From positions 1-15,216 of the forward strand of contig CADDYT010000152.1 in the NCBI GenBank assembly GCA_902810755.1: a stretch of 15,216 nucleotides of DNA, read 5' to 3'. Below, piece after piece: positions 1 to 7,013 of this stretch. Origin of the DNA: Chloroflexota bacterium. Lineage in GTDB: Bacteria > Chloroflexota > Ktedonobacteria > Ktedonobacterales > Ktedonobacteraceae. The notes beneath the pieces were generated by a model that saw only the letters and a list, made by a program, of their open reading frames with translations, did not search any database and had not been told where the DNA came from. The stretch's first letter is position 1; the number at the start of each line of letters is the position of its first letter. A program made the translations under genes and the position numbers.

Positions 1-2
1 AC

Positions 3-185
3 AGCCTTTCCGCTCAGCAGCTTGCGCAATGGGCTTCGGAGATCAAAGGGGCGACCCCGGCTGTTGCTATCTCCTTTCTCAATAGTCAGAAGGGTGTAGC
101 AGGCGTACAGATACAACTCCCCTTTGGCACAGACCATCTCCCCTCAACCAGCGACCAGATCAAGATTGTCGTTGTAGGGTCATAG
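3..185 (+). CDS. C-terminal 60 residues of an unidentified protein (partial)
   Basis: An open frame enters from the left edge and ends at TAG 183-185, giving about 60 residues. The last part reads GVAGVQIQLPFGTDHLPS, followed by a short beta-strand-like end (QIKIVVVGS). The alternation of a helix-like stretch (AQQLAQWASEIKG), a GV turn and hydrophobic strands looks like a genuine folded C-terminus. The pattern 'GVxxVxIxLPFGxDxLP' recalls the ends of some large Chloroflexota proteins annotated as baseplate J-like, but that is memory-based inference from a short fragment. The other two forward frames contain stops within the first 100 bases or so. Function should be treated as unknown. Confidence 0.55.
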   Translation, partial: SLSAQQLAQWASEIKGATPAVAISFLNSQKGVAGVQIQLPFGTDHLPSTSDQIKIVVVGS

Positions 186-289
186 CAATATCCACAGATA
201 GAACTCGCTCCATTTGCCTGCTTGCTCAGTTTCGCCTCAGCGCCAGGGACAGTGATTACAGGGGATAGCTATGCCTCTATGGCGGCATA

Positions 290-298
290 TGCTATACT
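290..298 (+). promoter_or_regulatory. Extended -10 promoter candidate for the cystathionine beta-synthase gene
   Basis: TGC-TATACT at 290-298 is an extended -10 element with five of six matches to TATAAT. No good -35 box is visible at the normal distance (bases 270-275 read TATGCC), which extended -10 promoters can tolerate. Transcription would start near 305, leaving a leader of about 70 bases before ATG 376. The rest of the 186-375 gap shows no convincing gene. Confidence 0.45.
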
Positions 299-375
299 GG
301 TGCTGTCAATGAAATGCCCGGCAATGGTGCCAGGCTGCTGGACACAGGAAATAGCGAAATGACGAGGAAAGATAG

Positions 376-1782
376 ATGGGCGAGAAAACAGAACCCGCGA
401 TGGGTGAGATGCACTATTATGATTCTGTGCTTGAGTTGATGGGCAATACGCCACTGGTGCGCCTGCGCCGCGTGGCAGGCGATGTACCGCCTCTGATACT
501 GGCAAAGCTAGAGATGTTCAACCCCGGCGGCAGCGTGAAGGATCGCATTGGCCCGGCAATGATTGAGTATTGTGAGAAAAAGGGGCTGTTACGTCCGGGC
601 GGGACGATTGTAGAGCCGACCAGCGGCAATACCGGGCATGGGCTGGCGCTGGCTGCCGCGCAGAAGGGCTACCACTGTATCTTTGTCATGACCGATAAAG
701 TCAGCGAGGAGAAACGCAGCCTGTTGCGCGCCTATGGAGCCGAGGTGGTTATCTGCCCCAGCAGTGTCACCCACGATTCGCCGGAACACTACAAAAATGT
801 GGCGCACCGGCTGGCCGATGAGATTCCGGGCGCGGTCTGTCCCGACCAGTATTCCAATCCGGCCAATCCGGCCACGCACTATGCCACGACCGGCCCGGAG
901 ATCTGGCGCGATACCAACGGGCGCATCTCGGCCTTCGTCGCCGGTATCGGCACCGGCGGCACCATCAGCGGCACCGCGCGTTATCTCAAAGAGCAGAATC
1001 CGAACATTAAAATCATCGGCGCTGACCCGCCCGGATCCGTCTACTCCGGTGATATACCCGGCCCGTATAAGGTTGAGGGCATCGGCATGGAGCTTTTCCC
1101 GAAAAACTATGACCCCTCCGTGGTCGATGAGGTAATTCGCATCGATGATCGTACCTCTTTCTACTGGGCGCGGCGGCTGGCGCGGGAAGAGGGCATCCTG
1201 GTCGGAGGTTCGTCCGGTACCGCGCTGGGGGCCGCTCTGATCTACGCGCGCCGCCTGACGCCTCAGGATGTGGTAGTTGTGCTGTTCCCCGATACCGGGC
1301 GCGGCTACCTGAGCAAGCAGTTTAACGATACCTGGATGCGCGAGAACAACCTGCTCGTGCAGGCAGAAGCCGAGCAGCCCACACTGCACGATGTTCTCAC
1401 CTACCGGCGCACACACACACGCAGTATGCCACTTGTCGTCAGCGTCAGCCCCGAAGACTCGGTTGCTCACGCCGTAGAGTTGTTGAAACGCTATGGCATC
1501 AGCCAGATGCCTGTGCTGAGCAACGGCCATATCGTGGGCAGCCTGACCGAAGACCTGCTGCTGCGCCGCCTCGCCAGTGGCGAGCCGCTGGCATCAACCA
1601 CCGTCGGCAACCTGCAGGGTCCGCCCTTCCCGCAGATCGAGGCCGAGGCTCTCGCTCGCGAAGCCTACACTCTCTTTAGCAGCGGCCAGTCGGCAGTTGC
1701 CGTCATGAACGGTTCCACCCTCGAAGGCATCGTCACCAAAAGCGACCTGCTCGAATTCTGGGCGCAGACGCGTGGGGAATAG
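376..1782 (+). CDS. cbs: Cystathionine beta-synthase with C-terminal CBS domain pair
   Basis: A 468-residue PLP enzyme of fold type II that would condense serine (or an activated serine) with homocysteine in transsulfuration, in the cytosol. The PLP lysine is K55 in NPGGSVKDRIG. The substrate loop EPTSGNTG is at 80-87, the phosphate-binding GTGGT loop at 192-196, and GSSGTALG at 278-285. The stretch GSVYSGDIPGPYKVEGIG (220-237) resembles true cystathionine beta-synthases more than short O-acetylserine sulfhydrylases. Residues 338-468 form two CBS motifs (MPVLSNGHIVGSLTEDLL; SAVAVMNGSTLEGIVTKSDL), a Bateman module that usually binds adenosyl ligands such as AdoMet. There is no N-terminal heme region. 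ATG 376 follows GAGGAAAG at a workable distance; in-frame ATGs at codons 9 and 12 are alternatives. Cysteine synthase activity cannot be excluded. Confidence 0.9.
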   Translation: MGEKTEPAMGEMHYYDSVLELMGNTPLVRLRRVAGDVPPLILAKLEMFNPGGSVKDRIGPAMIEYCEKKGLLRPGGTIVEPTSGNTGHGLALAAAQKGYHCIFVMTDKVSEEKRSLLRAYGAEVVICPSSVTHDSPEHYKNVAHRLADEIPGAVCPDQYSNPANPATHYATTGPEIWRDTNGRISAFVAGIGTGGTISGTARYLKEQNPNIKIIGADPPGSVYSGDIPGPYKVEGIGMELFPKNYDPSVVDEVIRIDDRTSFYWARRLAREEGILVGGSSGTALGAALIYARRLTPQDVVVVLFPDTGRGYLSKQFNDTWMRENNLLVQAEAEQPTLHDVLTYRRTHTRSMPLVVSVSPEDSVAHAVELLKRYGISQMPVLSNGHIVGSLTEDLLLRRLASGEPLASTTVGNLQGPPFPQIEAEALAREAYTLFSSGQSAVAVMNGSTLEGIVTKSDLLEFWAQTRGE

Positions 1783-1860
1783 GGAGAGTATGCGCCGGGT
1801 TTCGGGTAAAAGCGTGAGAAGATTTTGCGTAATTTTGCCTGAAACTCAGCGAAAAATATA

Positions 1861-1889
1861 TTGACAAACAGCAAACTATCTGTTACTCT
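1861..1889 (+). promoter_or_regulatory. Promoter of the archease-rtcB operon
   Basis: TTGACA (1861-1866) is a perfect -35 box. It is followed by 17 bases and TACTCT (1884-1889), preceded by TG at 1881-1882, an extended -10. Transcription would begin near 1896, about 37 bases before the 19-codon leader ORF. Confidence 0.6.
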
Positions 1890-1902
1890 GTCAATAGACA
1901 GA
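1887..1902. promoter_or_regulatory. Palindromic operator candidate TCTGTC-AATA-GACAGA
   Basis: Perfect 6-bp inverted repeat with a 4-bp spacer, covering the end of the -10 box and the predicted start site. A repressor bound here would block RNA polymerase. Two further dyads overlap it: TTGACA (1861-1866) with TGTCAA (1889-1894), and AACAG with CTGTT inside the promoter spacer. The binding protein is not identifiable from the window. Confidence 0.5.
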
Positions 1903-1932
1903 AATGCTTCACAGGGAAAGGAGAGTGCAGCC

Positions 1933-1992
1933 ATGCAAGCCACAGAATCCACATCCCCATTTATGATGATCCGCAGTAGGCGGCGACCATAG
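1933..1992 (+). CDS. 19-residue leader peptide upstream of archease
   Basis: ATG 1933 opens a 19-codon frame, MQATESTSPFMMIRSRRRP, ending at TAG 1990-1992. It has the only strong Shine-Dalgarno in the area (GGAAAGGAGAG about 8 bases upstream). The downstream archease GTG lies only 4 bases after the stop and has no SD of its own at proper spacing. This arrangement suggests translational coupling. The peptide ends Arg-Arg-Arg-Pro-stop, encoded AGG CGG CGA CCA TAG. C-terminal Arg-Pro before a stop is also how the E. coli TnaC arrest peptide ends, so slow termination is conceivable. That comparison is inference; no homologue is recognised. Confidence 0.45.
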   Translation: MQATESTSPFMMIRSRRRP

Positions 1993-1996
1993 CCTC

Positions 1997-2422
1997 GTGA
2001 CGGCGCAGGTCCCCTATGAAGCATTTGACCACACCGCAGATATCGGCTTGCATGCATATGGCAGCACGTTAGCAGAGCTATTCGCCAACGCGGCTCTGGG
2101 CATGGAGAGCCTGATGGTCGCGCCCGCTCAGGTGCGCCCGCTTATCAGCAGAGAGATCACGGCGCGCGGCCATGATCTCGTTTCCCTGCTGGTCGACTGG
2201 CTCGATAAGTTGATTTTCCTGTTCGATACCGAGTTTCTTCTCGTGCGCGAATGTGAAATTCAGGCGATCAGCGAGACCGAGCTTACCGCCCGCGTGTCCG
2301 GCGAACCTTATGACCCGCAGCGTCACGAATTGAGCAGCGCCATCAAAGCCGTTACCTGGCACGAAGCCGCCGTTGAGCGCACCGCCGCTGGCTACAAAGC
2401 CACCATCATCTTTGACATTTAG
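1997..2422 (+). CDS. Archease, activator of RtcB RNA ligase
   Basis: A 141-residue protein with the archease signature near the N-terminus (YEAFDHTADIGLHAYG) and the typical terminal strand ending IIFDI. Full length matches the family (about 140 residues). Archease is known to speed guanylylation and turnover of RtcB and to broaden its NTP use, probably through a metal site built from the conserved N-terminal Asp/His and C-terminal acidic residues (D14 in HTAD and the terminal D140 are visible). GTG 1997 is chosen because the homologous sequence begins within five residues of it and no ATG fits better. Translation probably depends on ribosomes finishing the leader ORF four bases upstream. rtcB follows 97 bases later on the same strand, which fits the known functional pairing. 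Confidence 0.88.
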   Translation: MTAQVPYEAFDHTADIGLHAYGSTLAELFANAALGMESLMVAPAQVRPLISREITARGHDLVSLLVDWLDKLIFLFDTEFLLVRECEIQAISETELTARVSGEPYDPQRHELSSAIKAVTWHEAAVERTAAGYKATIIFDI

Positions 2423-2431
2423 GTGTTGCAG

Positions 2432-2451
2432 TCCCGGTCGTGAGACCGGGA
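2432..2451 (+). other. Intercistronic hairpin with GUGA (GNRA) tetraloop
   Basis: TCCCGGTC (2432-2439), loop GTGA, GACCGGGA (2444-2451): an 8-bp perfect stem capped by a GNRA-class tetraloop, starting ten bases after the archease stop. It has no following T-run, so it is not a standard intrinsic terminator. It could stabilise or process the mRNA between archease and rtcB. Confidence 0.6.
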
Positions 2452-2519
2452 GAGGGCCTGGTTCCTGCCACTTCTCCACAGGAAAGTATGCCGCCAGACC
2501 CGAAGAGGAGCAAAAACAG

Positions 2520-3983
2520 ATGAGCAACGCGAAGGAAAAGATTCCGCTTGAACGTATAGATAGCAATCGCTGGCGCATCCCGCAGCATTACAACGCAGAA
2601 ATGCGTGTTCCCGGCATGGTCTATGCCGATGATGAACTGATCGAGCAAATCGTGCAAGATAACGCTTTGCAGCAAGTTGCCAATGTTGCCACCTTGCCGG
2701 GTATTGTGGGCTACTCGCTGGGCATGCCCGATATTCACTGGGGCTATGGCTTCCCCGTGGGCGGCGTGGCGGCCACCCATGCCGATTACGGCGTCGTCTC
2801 GCCCGGCGGTATCGGCTTCGATATCAACTGCGGCGTGCGCCTGCTCGCCACCGACTTGCTCTACGATCAGGTACGCGGCAAGACCGATAAGCTGGCCGAT
2901 GAGTTGTTCAACAACCTGCCGTCAGGCGTTGGCGGGGCTGGTATGCGTCAGTTAAGCCTTGAAGAGATGCGAGCCGTCATGACGCGCGGGGCCGCATGGG
3001 CTATCGAGGAGGGCTACGGCTTTGCCGAAGACCTTGAGACCACCGAAGAGCATGGCTGTCTTGTCGGAGCTGATCCCGACGTGGTGAGCGACAGCGCCAT
3101 CCAGCGCGGTATGAAGCAACTCGGCAGCCTGGGTTCTGGCAACCACTTCTGCGAAGTACAGATCATCGATCACATCTACGACGCGGAGGCTGCAGCGGCG
3201 CTTGGGATTGGGCGCAAGGGGCAGGTGGTTGTCACCATCCACTGCGGTTCACGCGGCTTCGGGCATCAAATTGCCGAGGACTATGTACGGCTGGCGGAGG
3301 CGAAGCAGCAGGATTACGGTTTCAAGCTGGTAGATCGCCAGCTCGCCTGCCTGCCGCTGCAATCCAACGCGGGCAAGTCCTATCTGGCCGCGATGGCCTG
3401 CGGCGCGAACTTCGCCTGGGCCAATCGCCAGATGCTCATGCACGGCGTGCGGCAGGCGTTTGCCGACGTCTTTGGTCGCCGCGCGCGCCCGAAGGACATG
3501 CCACTGGTCTACGACGTCTGCCACAACATCGCCAAGATGGAGGAGTACGAGGTCGATGGGCAGGTGCAGCGTGTCTGCGTTCACCGTAAGGGCGCAACCC
3601 GCGCCTTCCCGGCGAACCATCCTGTCGTGCCGGAGAAATACCGCGCCATCGGCCAGCCCGTCCTCATCCCCGGCGATATGGGCCGCTACTCCTTTGTGCT
3701 GGTAGGCGCGCAAGGCTCGATGGAGCAGAGCTTTGGCTCCTGCTGTCACGGCGCGGGCCGCCGCCAGAGCCGCACCGCCGCCAAGAAGTCTATCAGCAGC
3801 CAGCAACTGCTCGACCAGCTCGCCGCTCGCGGCGTCACCGTGCGCGTCCACAGCAAGAACCTGCTGCCGGAAGAGGCTCCGCTGGCTTACAAAGACGCGC
3901 AGCAGGTCGTGAACGTCGTCCACAACGCCGGTCTGGCGAAACTGGTAGCGCGGCTCAAGCCGGTGATTGTGGTGAAGGGGTAG
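2520..3983 (+). CDS. rtcB: RNA-splicing ligase RtcB
   Basis: A 487-residue GTP- and Mn-dependent RNA ligase that joins 2',3'-cyclic phosphate (or 3'-phosphate) and 5'-OH ends, used in tRNA repair and splicing. Metal and active-site residues are all visible: D101 and C104 in GFDINCGVR, N208/H209 in GSGNHF, H241 in HCGSRG, H335 in YDVCHN, and the guanylylated histidine H355 in VHRKGATRAF. SCCHGAGR (407-414) and the C-terminal KPVIVVKG are typical. ATG 2520 is preferred because GAAGAGGAG lies just upstream and homology begins there; an in-frame ATG at 2373 would run through the end of archease and the hairpin. The gene is transcribed with archease and ends 6 bases from the convergent dehydrogenase gene. 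Confidence 0.95.
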   Translation: MSNAKEKIPLERIDSNRWRIPQHYNAEMRVPGMVYADDELIEQIVQDNALQQVANVATLPGIVGYSLGMPDIHWGYGFPVGGVAATHADYGVVSPGGIGFDINCGVRLLATDLLYDQVRGKTDKLADELFNNLPSGVGGAGMRQLSLEEMRAVMTRGAAWAIEEGYGFAEDLETTEEHGCLVGADPDVVSDSAIQRGMKQLGSLGSGNHFCEVQIIDHIYDAEAAAALGIGRKGQVVVTIHCGSRGFGHQIAEDYVRLAEAKQQDYGFKLVDRQLACLPLQSNAGKSYLAAMACGANFAWANRQMLMHGVRQAFADVFGRRARPKDMPLVYDVCHNIAKMEEYEVDGQVQRVCVHRKGATRAFPANHPVVPEKYRAIGQPVLIPGDMGRYSFVLVGAQGSMEQSFGSCCHGAGRRQSRTAAKKSISSQQLLDQLAARGVTVRVHSKNLLPEEAPLAYKDAQQVVNVVHNAGLAKLVARLKPVIVVKG

Positions 3984-3989
3984 CGAGGT

Positions 3990-5741
3990 TTAGCCCTTCA
4001 GCGCCGCCAGCGCGATACTCGGAACCTTCCACGGCGAAGGCGATGCTTCCATCTCGGTCAGCTTCGGGAAGAGCTTGCTGGCGATGGAGCCGCGAGTGGC
4101 GAACCAGGGCGGCGTGGGGATAGTGCGGAAGGGAGCGCGAAGAACGCTTTTCTGTGGCTGTGAGAACATCAGCGTATTGTGGACGACGCCGGTGCCGGAC
4201 TGGATGTCGTAGATGTCGTGGCCGGGGAAGGCTCCCCATGTTGTCACGGCCAGAGGGAAGCCCGCTCCAGCCCAGTAGTTGAGGCCGATGGTGCCGTAGC
4301 GCAGGTTGGCGATGGCCTGTTCGACGGCGGCGGCGATGGCCGGGTCTTTGAGCGAGGCCGGGTGAACGATCAGCGTGGCGTTCAGTGTTCCCCAGAGCCG
4401 GTCGTTGGCAAAGGAGACGGCGCGCTCTATGTAATCGGTGATGCTGGCAGCTTCTAAGGCGGTTTCGGAGAAGAGGCTGCAAAACGCTTCGGTGGTGAAG
4501 CAGAGGTCATCTGCCTTCTCCGGGTCGATACCTGCTATCAGCGTCCAGGGCAGTTTGCCCTCTTCGGCGGTGCCATACTCTTCGGCTTCCGGGTGGGCGG
4601 CGAGGAACATGCGCTGACGATCCTGCGCGCCGGGGTAGTAGGCGACACGTGGGGGCAGCTTGCTCATGATATCACGCATGTGTTGCAGGAAAGCGACTCG
4701 CTGTGGCCAACGGGCGTGGGTGATAATGACGCGGGTGGCGTTGCAGTTGAAACCGGCGTTGTTGGTGAGCATGGAGACGACGTGTTCGGCGTGGTAGGCC
4801 AGGTCACCCTCGCTCCACGGGCCGGGGACGAGGATGACCGGGCTGACATTGCCCAGTTCGCCCGTCACGCGCTTTGCCAGCAGCCGCTGCCCTGCCGCCT
4901 TGCGTTTCGCCCCTTCGGCTCCGGCCCCAAAAACGATAGCGTCAAAGGTTTTGTCTGAACCCGTAATATGAACCTCGTCCACACCTGGATGGTTGCAGAG
5001 ATATGCTCCTTCTGAAGTGCCGCCATAGATTAAACGCAGGAAACCTGGCTCAATCAGCGTCTGAAAGCTCTCTTCGATCAACGGCCCCAGATAATCGTTG
5101 ATGGGGTTGAGTTTGAGGACAACGACCTGATCCTCGACAAATATTTTGTAGAGAATATCCATCGGGCCGATACTCGAAACGTTGCCCGCGCCAAGCACCA
5201 GCGCGACTCTTCCCTTGTGTTGCTTATCATGGTAGGCGACGGCCTGCGTCTCCGCCAGATTATCGACTGTGACTCCCGGCTCCATCCAGATTTCTGCGGT
5301 GATGCCGGTGAAAAAGAGACGGTCATAGATGTTCTGTGGGAAGACTTGCGCGACTACCTGCCCGTCCGGGCGCGTCTTCACCGGCCCCGGAATGCGTGGA
5401 TGTCCGATAGCCTCGATATCGAGCAGCGACTGGCGCAGCTGGCGCAGATTTTTCAGTACGGGCCAGGGGCCAAGCGCCCATTCCTCACCGGCAAGCGGAG
5501 AATCGGCGGCAATGCCTTTTGCCTGCTGGCATGCCGCCACCCAGCGCGGGGCAATGGCCGCGAAATCACAAATCAAGCGATCGAGCAGGGCAACGCGCTC
5601 AGCGGGAGTGACTGCCACCCAGGCATCTTTCTGCTCCTGGAGCGCCTGTACTGCCGCGTCCATTTCCTGCTGGCTGGACGGCGGCATGCTCTGGCGAGAT
5701 GTGGGAAACTGCGGAGAACCGCTCCGGGTAGCAACAGACAT
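3990..5741 (-). CDS. Aldehyde dehydrogenase family protein
   Basis: A 583-residue NAD(P)-dependent aldehyde dehydrogenase-like enzyme, longer than the usual 480-500. The family landmarks are present: a cofactor lysine in VVLKLNP (K210), LGAGNVSSIG (183-192), ITGSDKTF (259-266), the general-base glutamate in GELGN (E295), the catalytic cysteine C333 in NNAGFNCNATR, and TTEAF (E418) near the cofactor ribose. The first 130 or so residues contain a Gln/Ala-rich helical extension. Substrate is unknown; the protein belongs to a divergent, poorly characterised branch seen in Actinobacteria and Chloroflexota. ATG 5741 is preferred over the preceding TTG because GGAGG lies 8 bases upstream. No metabolic partner gene adjoins it; rtcB converges on it and an epimerase diverges from it. 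Confidence 0.85.
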   Translation of the reverse strand: MSVATRSGSPQFPTSRQSMPPSSQQEMDAAVQALQEQKDAWVAVTPAERVALLDRLICDFAAIAPRWVAACQQAKGIAADSPLAGEEWALGPWPVLKNLRQLRQSLLDIEAIGHPRIPGPVKTRPDGQVVAQVFPQNIYDRLFFTGITAEIWMEPGVTVDNLAETQAVAYHDKQHKGRVALVLGAGNVSSIGPMDILYKIFVEDQVVVLKLNPINDYLGPLIEESFQTLIEPGFLRLIYGGTSEGAYLCNHPGVDEVHITGSDKTFDAIVFGAGAEGAKRKAAGQRLLAKRVTGELGNVSPVILVPGPWSEGDLAYHAEHVVSMLTNNAGFNCNATRVIITHARWPQRVAFLQHMRDIMSKLPPRVAYYPGAQDRQRMFLAAHPEAEEYGTAEEGKLPWTLIAGIDPEKADDLCFTTEAFCSLFSETALEAASITDYIERAVSFANDRLWGTLNATLIVHPASLKDPAIAAAVEQAIANLRYGTIGLNYWAGAGFPLAVTTWGAFPGHDIYDIQSGTGVVHNTLMFSQPQKSVLRAPFRTIPTPPWFATRGSIASKLFPKLTEMEASPSPWKVPSIALAALKG

Positions 5742-5789
5742 CAATCACACCTCCGGCGCTATCGCTACTGCTTTCTTTGACTGTAGCCT

Positions 5790-5818
5790 ATTTTACAGGA
5801 AACAGAGCCGGATTACAA
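5790..5818 (-). promoter_or_regulatory. Promoter of the aldehyde dehydrogenase gene
   Basis: On the minus strand TTGTAA (5818-5813) is separated by 17 bases from TAAAAT (5795-5790). The predicted start is near 5783, about 40 bases before ATG 5741. Confidence 0.45.
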
Positions 5819-5896
5819 ATATTTCGCTCATCCTTTTTTCCTCGCGGCATCCAGTTCTTCTAAAGAAGTTCTCGCGTCGCCAATAGTCTTATTCTG

Positions 5897-5925
5897 TTGC
5901 CAGATGTTGCCGGGCTTGCTATACT
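5897..5925 (+). promoter_or_regulatory. Promoter of the epimerase/dehydratase gene
   Basis: TTGCCA (5897-5902), 17 bases, TATACT (5920-5925) preceded by TGC, so both boxes match five of six and the -10 is extended. The transcript would start near 5932; AAAGGAG lies before ATG 5967. This promoter faces away from the dehydrogenase promoter, with about 80 bases between the -35 boxes. Confidence 0.6.
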
Positions 5926-5966
5926 CGCTGTAGATCATACAAGTCGTCTGTAAAGGAGTCATTGTA

Positions 5967-7013
5967 ATGGCGAAAGTGTTGGTAACGGGGGCCGCTGGTT
6001 TTCTGGGCGGCCACGTGGTCGATATGCTGGTGGAGCGCGGCGAGGAGGTGCGGGCGATGGTGCTGCCGGTGGAGGACGCGAGCCGTCTACGCACGCTGCC
6101 GGGCGTTGAGGTCGTGCAGGGAGATTTGACCGATGCAGAGTCGCTCAAACGGGCCGTGCAGGGTGTTGAGCGTGTCTATAACGTTGCGGCGAAAACGGGT
6201 CCGTGGGGGCCGGAAGAAGTTTACCGGGCAATTAATGTGCAGGGGCTGGCGAACCTGATCCATGCCTCACTGGAGGCCGGGGTAAAACGCATTGTGCATA
6301 CCAGTTCGATCACTGTGTATGGACATCACCTGCATGGTATTGTGACTGAGGAGCATCCCTATCACGCCGAAGACAACCCTTATAGCCGCACGAAGATCGC
6401 GGGCGAGAAGCTGATTGCCAACCTGGTCAAAGATCAGCAGGCGCCCGTCGTCATCGTGCGCCCCGGCTGGATTTATGGCCCGCGTGATAACGCCAGTTTT
6501 GGCCGCTTCGTCGCGCTTGTTGAGTCCGGTAAGGGCTTTCTCATCGGTTCCGGCAAGAATATCGTACCGGTAGTTTATGTGCGCGATGTGGCGCAGGGTC
6601 TCATCAAAGCCGGTGAGGCGGGCGACGAGGTCATTGGCCGCGCCTACACCATTGCCGACGATCGCCGCGTCACCCAGGCCGAATATTTAAATACGATTGC
6701 CGATAAGTTGCATGTGCCGCATCTCTCCCGCCACTATCCCTACATGGCCCTCTACAGTGCCGGGCGCGTGGCCGAACTGCTCTGGACGGCGCTGGGACGC
6801 CGCAAGGCTGCGCCACCGCCCGTGACTACCTATGGTATCACCTTATTAGGCGGAGATCAGCAATTCTCCATTGACAGGGCGCGGCGCGAACTTGGCTACG
6901 AACCCGCCTATGATATCCAGCGCGGCCTTGAGGAAGGCGTGCGCTGGTACCTTGAGGCGAAAGGGGGCAAGGCCGCGCCGCAGCAGGAGCGCGAGGCGGT
7001 TCAGGCCGATTAG
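5967..7013 (+). CDS. NAD-dependent epimerase/dehydratase (extended SDR)
   Basis: A 348-residue extended short-chain dehydrogenase. The Rossmann motif GAAGFLGG is at 8-15, the active-site serines at 113-114 (HTSSITVYG), and the YxxxK pair is Y139/K143 in PYSRTKIAGEK. RPGWIYGPRD and PVVYVRDVA are typical of the nucleotide-sugar epimerase/3-beta-HSD-like group. The C-terminal QFSIDRARRELGYEPAYDI is the usual family ending. The family acts on NDP-sugars, steroids or similar hydroxy/keto substrates; the actual substrate cannot be read from the sequence. ATG 5967 follows AAAGGAG at good spacing. Its stop codon overlaps the stop of the convergent methyltransferase gene, with no room for a terminator between them. 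Confidence 0.85.
   Translation: MAKVLVTGAAGFLGGHVVDMLVERGEEVRAMVLPVEDASRLRTLPGVEVVQGDLTDAESLKRAVQGVERVYNVAAKTGPWGPEEVYRAINVQGLANLIHASLEAGVKRIVHTSSITVYGHHLHGIVTEEHPYHAEDNPYSRTKIAGEKLIANLVKDQQAPVVIVRPGWIYGPRDNASFGRFVALVESGKGFLIGSGKNIVPVVYVRDVAQGLIKAGEAGDEVIGRAYTIADDRRVTQAEYLNTIADKLHVPHLSRHYPYMALYSAGRVAELLWTALGRRKAAPPPVTTYGITLLGGDQQFSIDRARRELGYEPAYDIQRGLEEGVRWYLEAKGGKAAPQQEREAVQAD

Noticed and set aside
589..1530. Minus-strand open frame of 313 codons inside the cystathionine beta-synthase gene
   Set aside because: It is fully antisense to a gene with clear catalytic motifs, has low-complexity His/Gly/Asp-rich composition and no SD; a G+C-driven shadow frame.
2373..2519. N-terminal extension of RtcB starting at ATG 2373
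   Set aside because: It would overlap archease, run through the GNRA hairpin and lacks an SD; ATG 2520 has an SD and matches the family start.
3975..3998. AAGGG...CCCTT around the rtcB/dehydrogenase junction as a bidirectional terminator
   Set aside because: Only five base pairs with a 14-base loop and no T-run; too weak to support.
5853..5872. TTCTT-CTA-AAGAA dyad and AGTTCT repeats between the divergent promoters
   Set aside because: Arms of five to six bases only, outside both promoters; could be chance.
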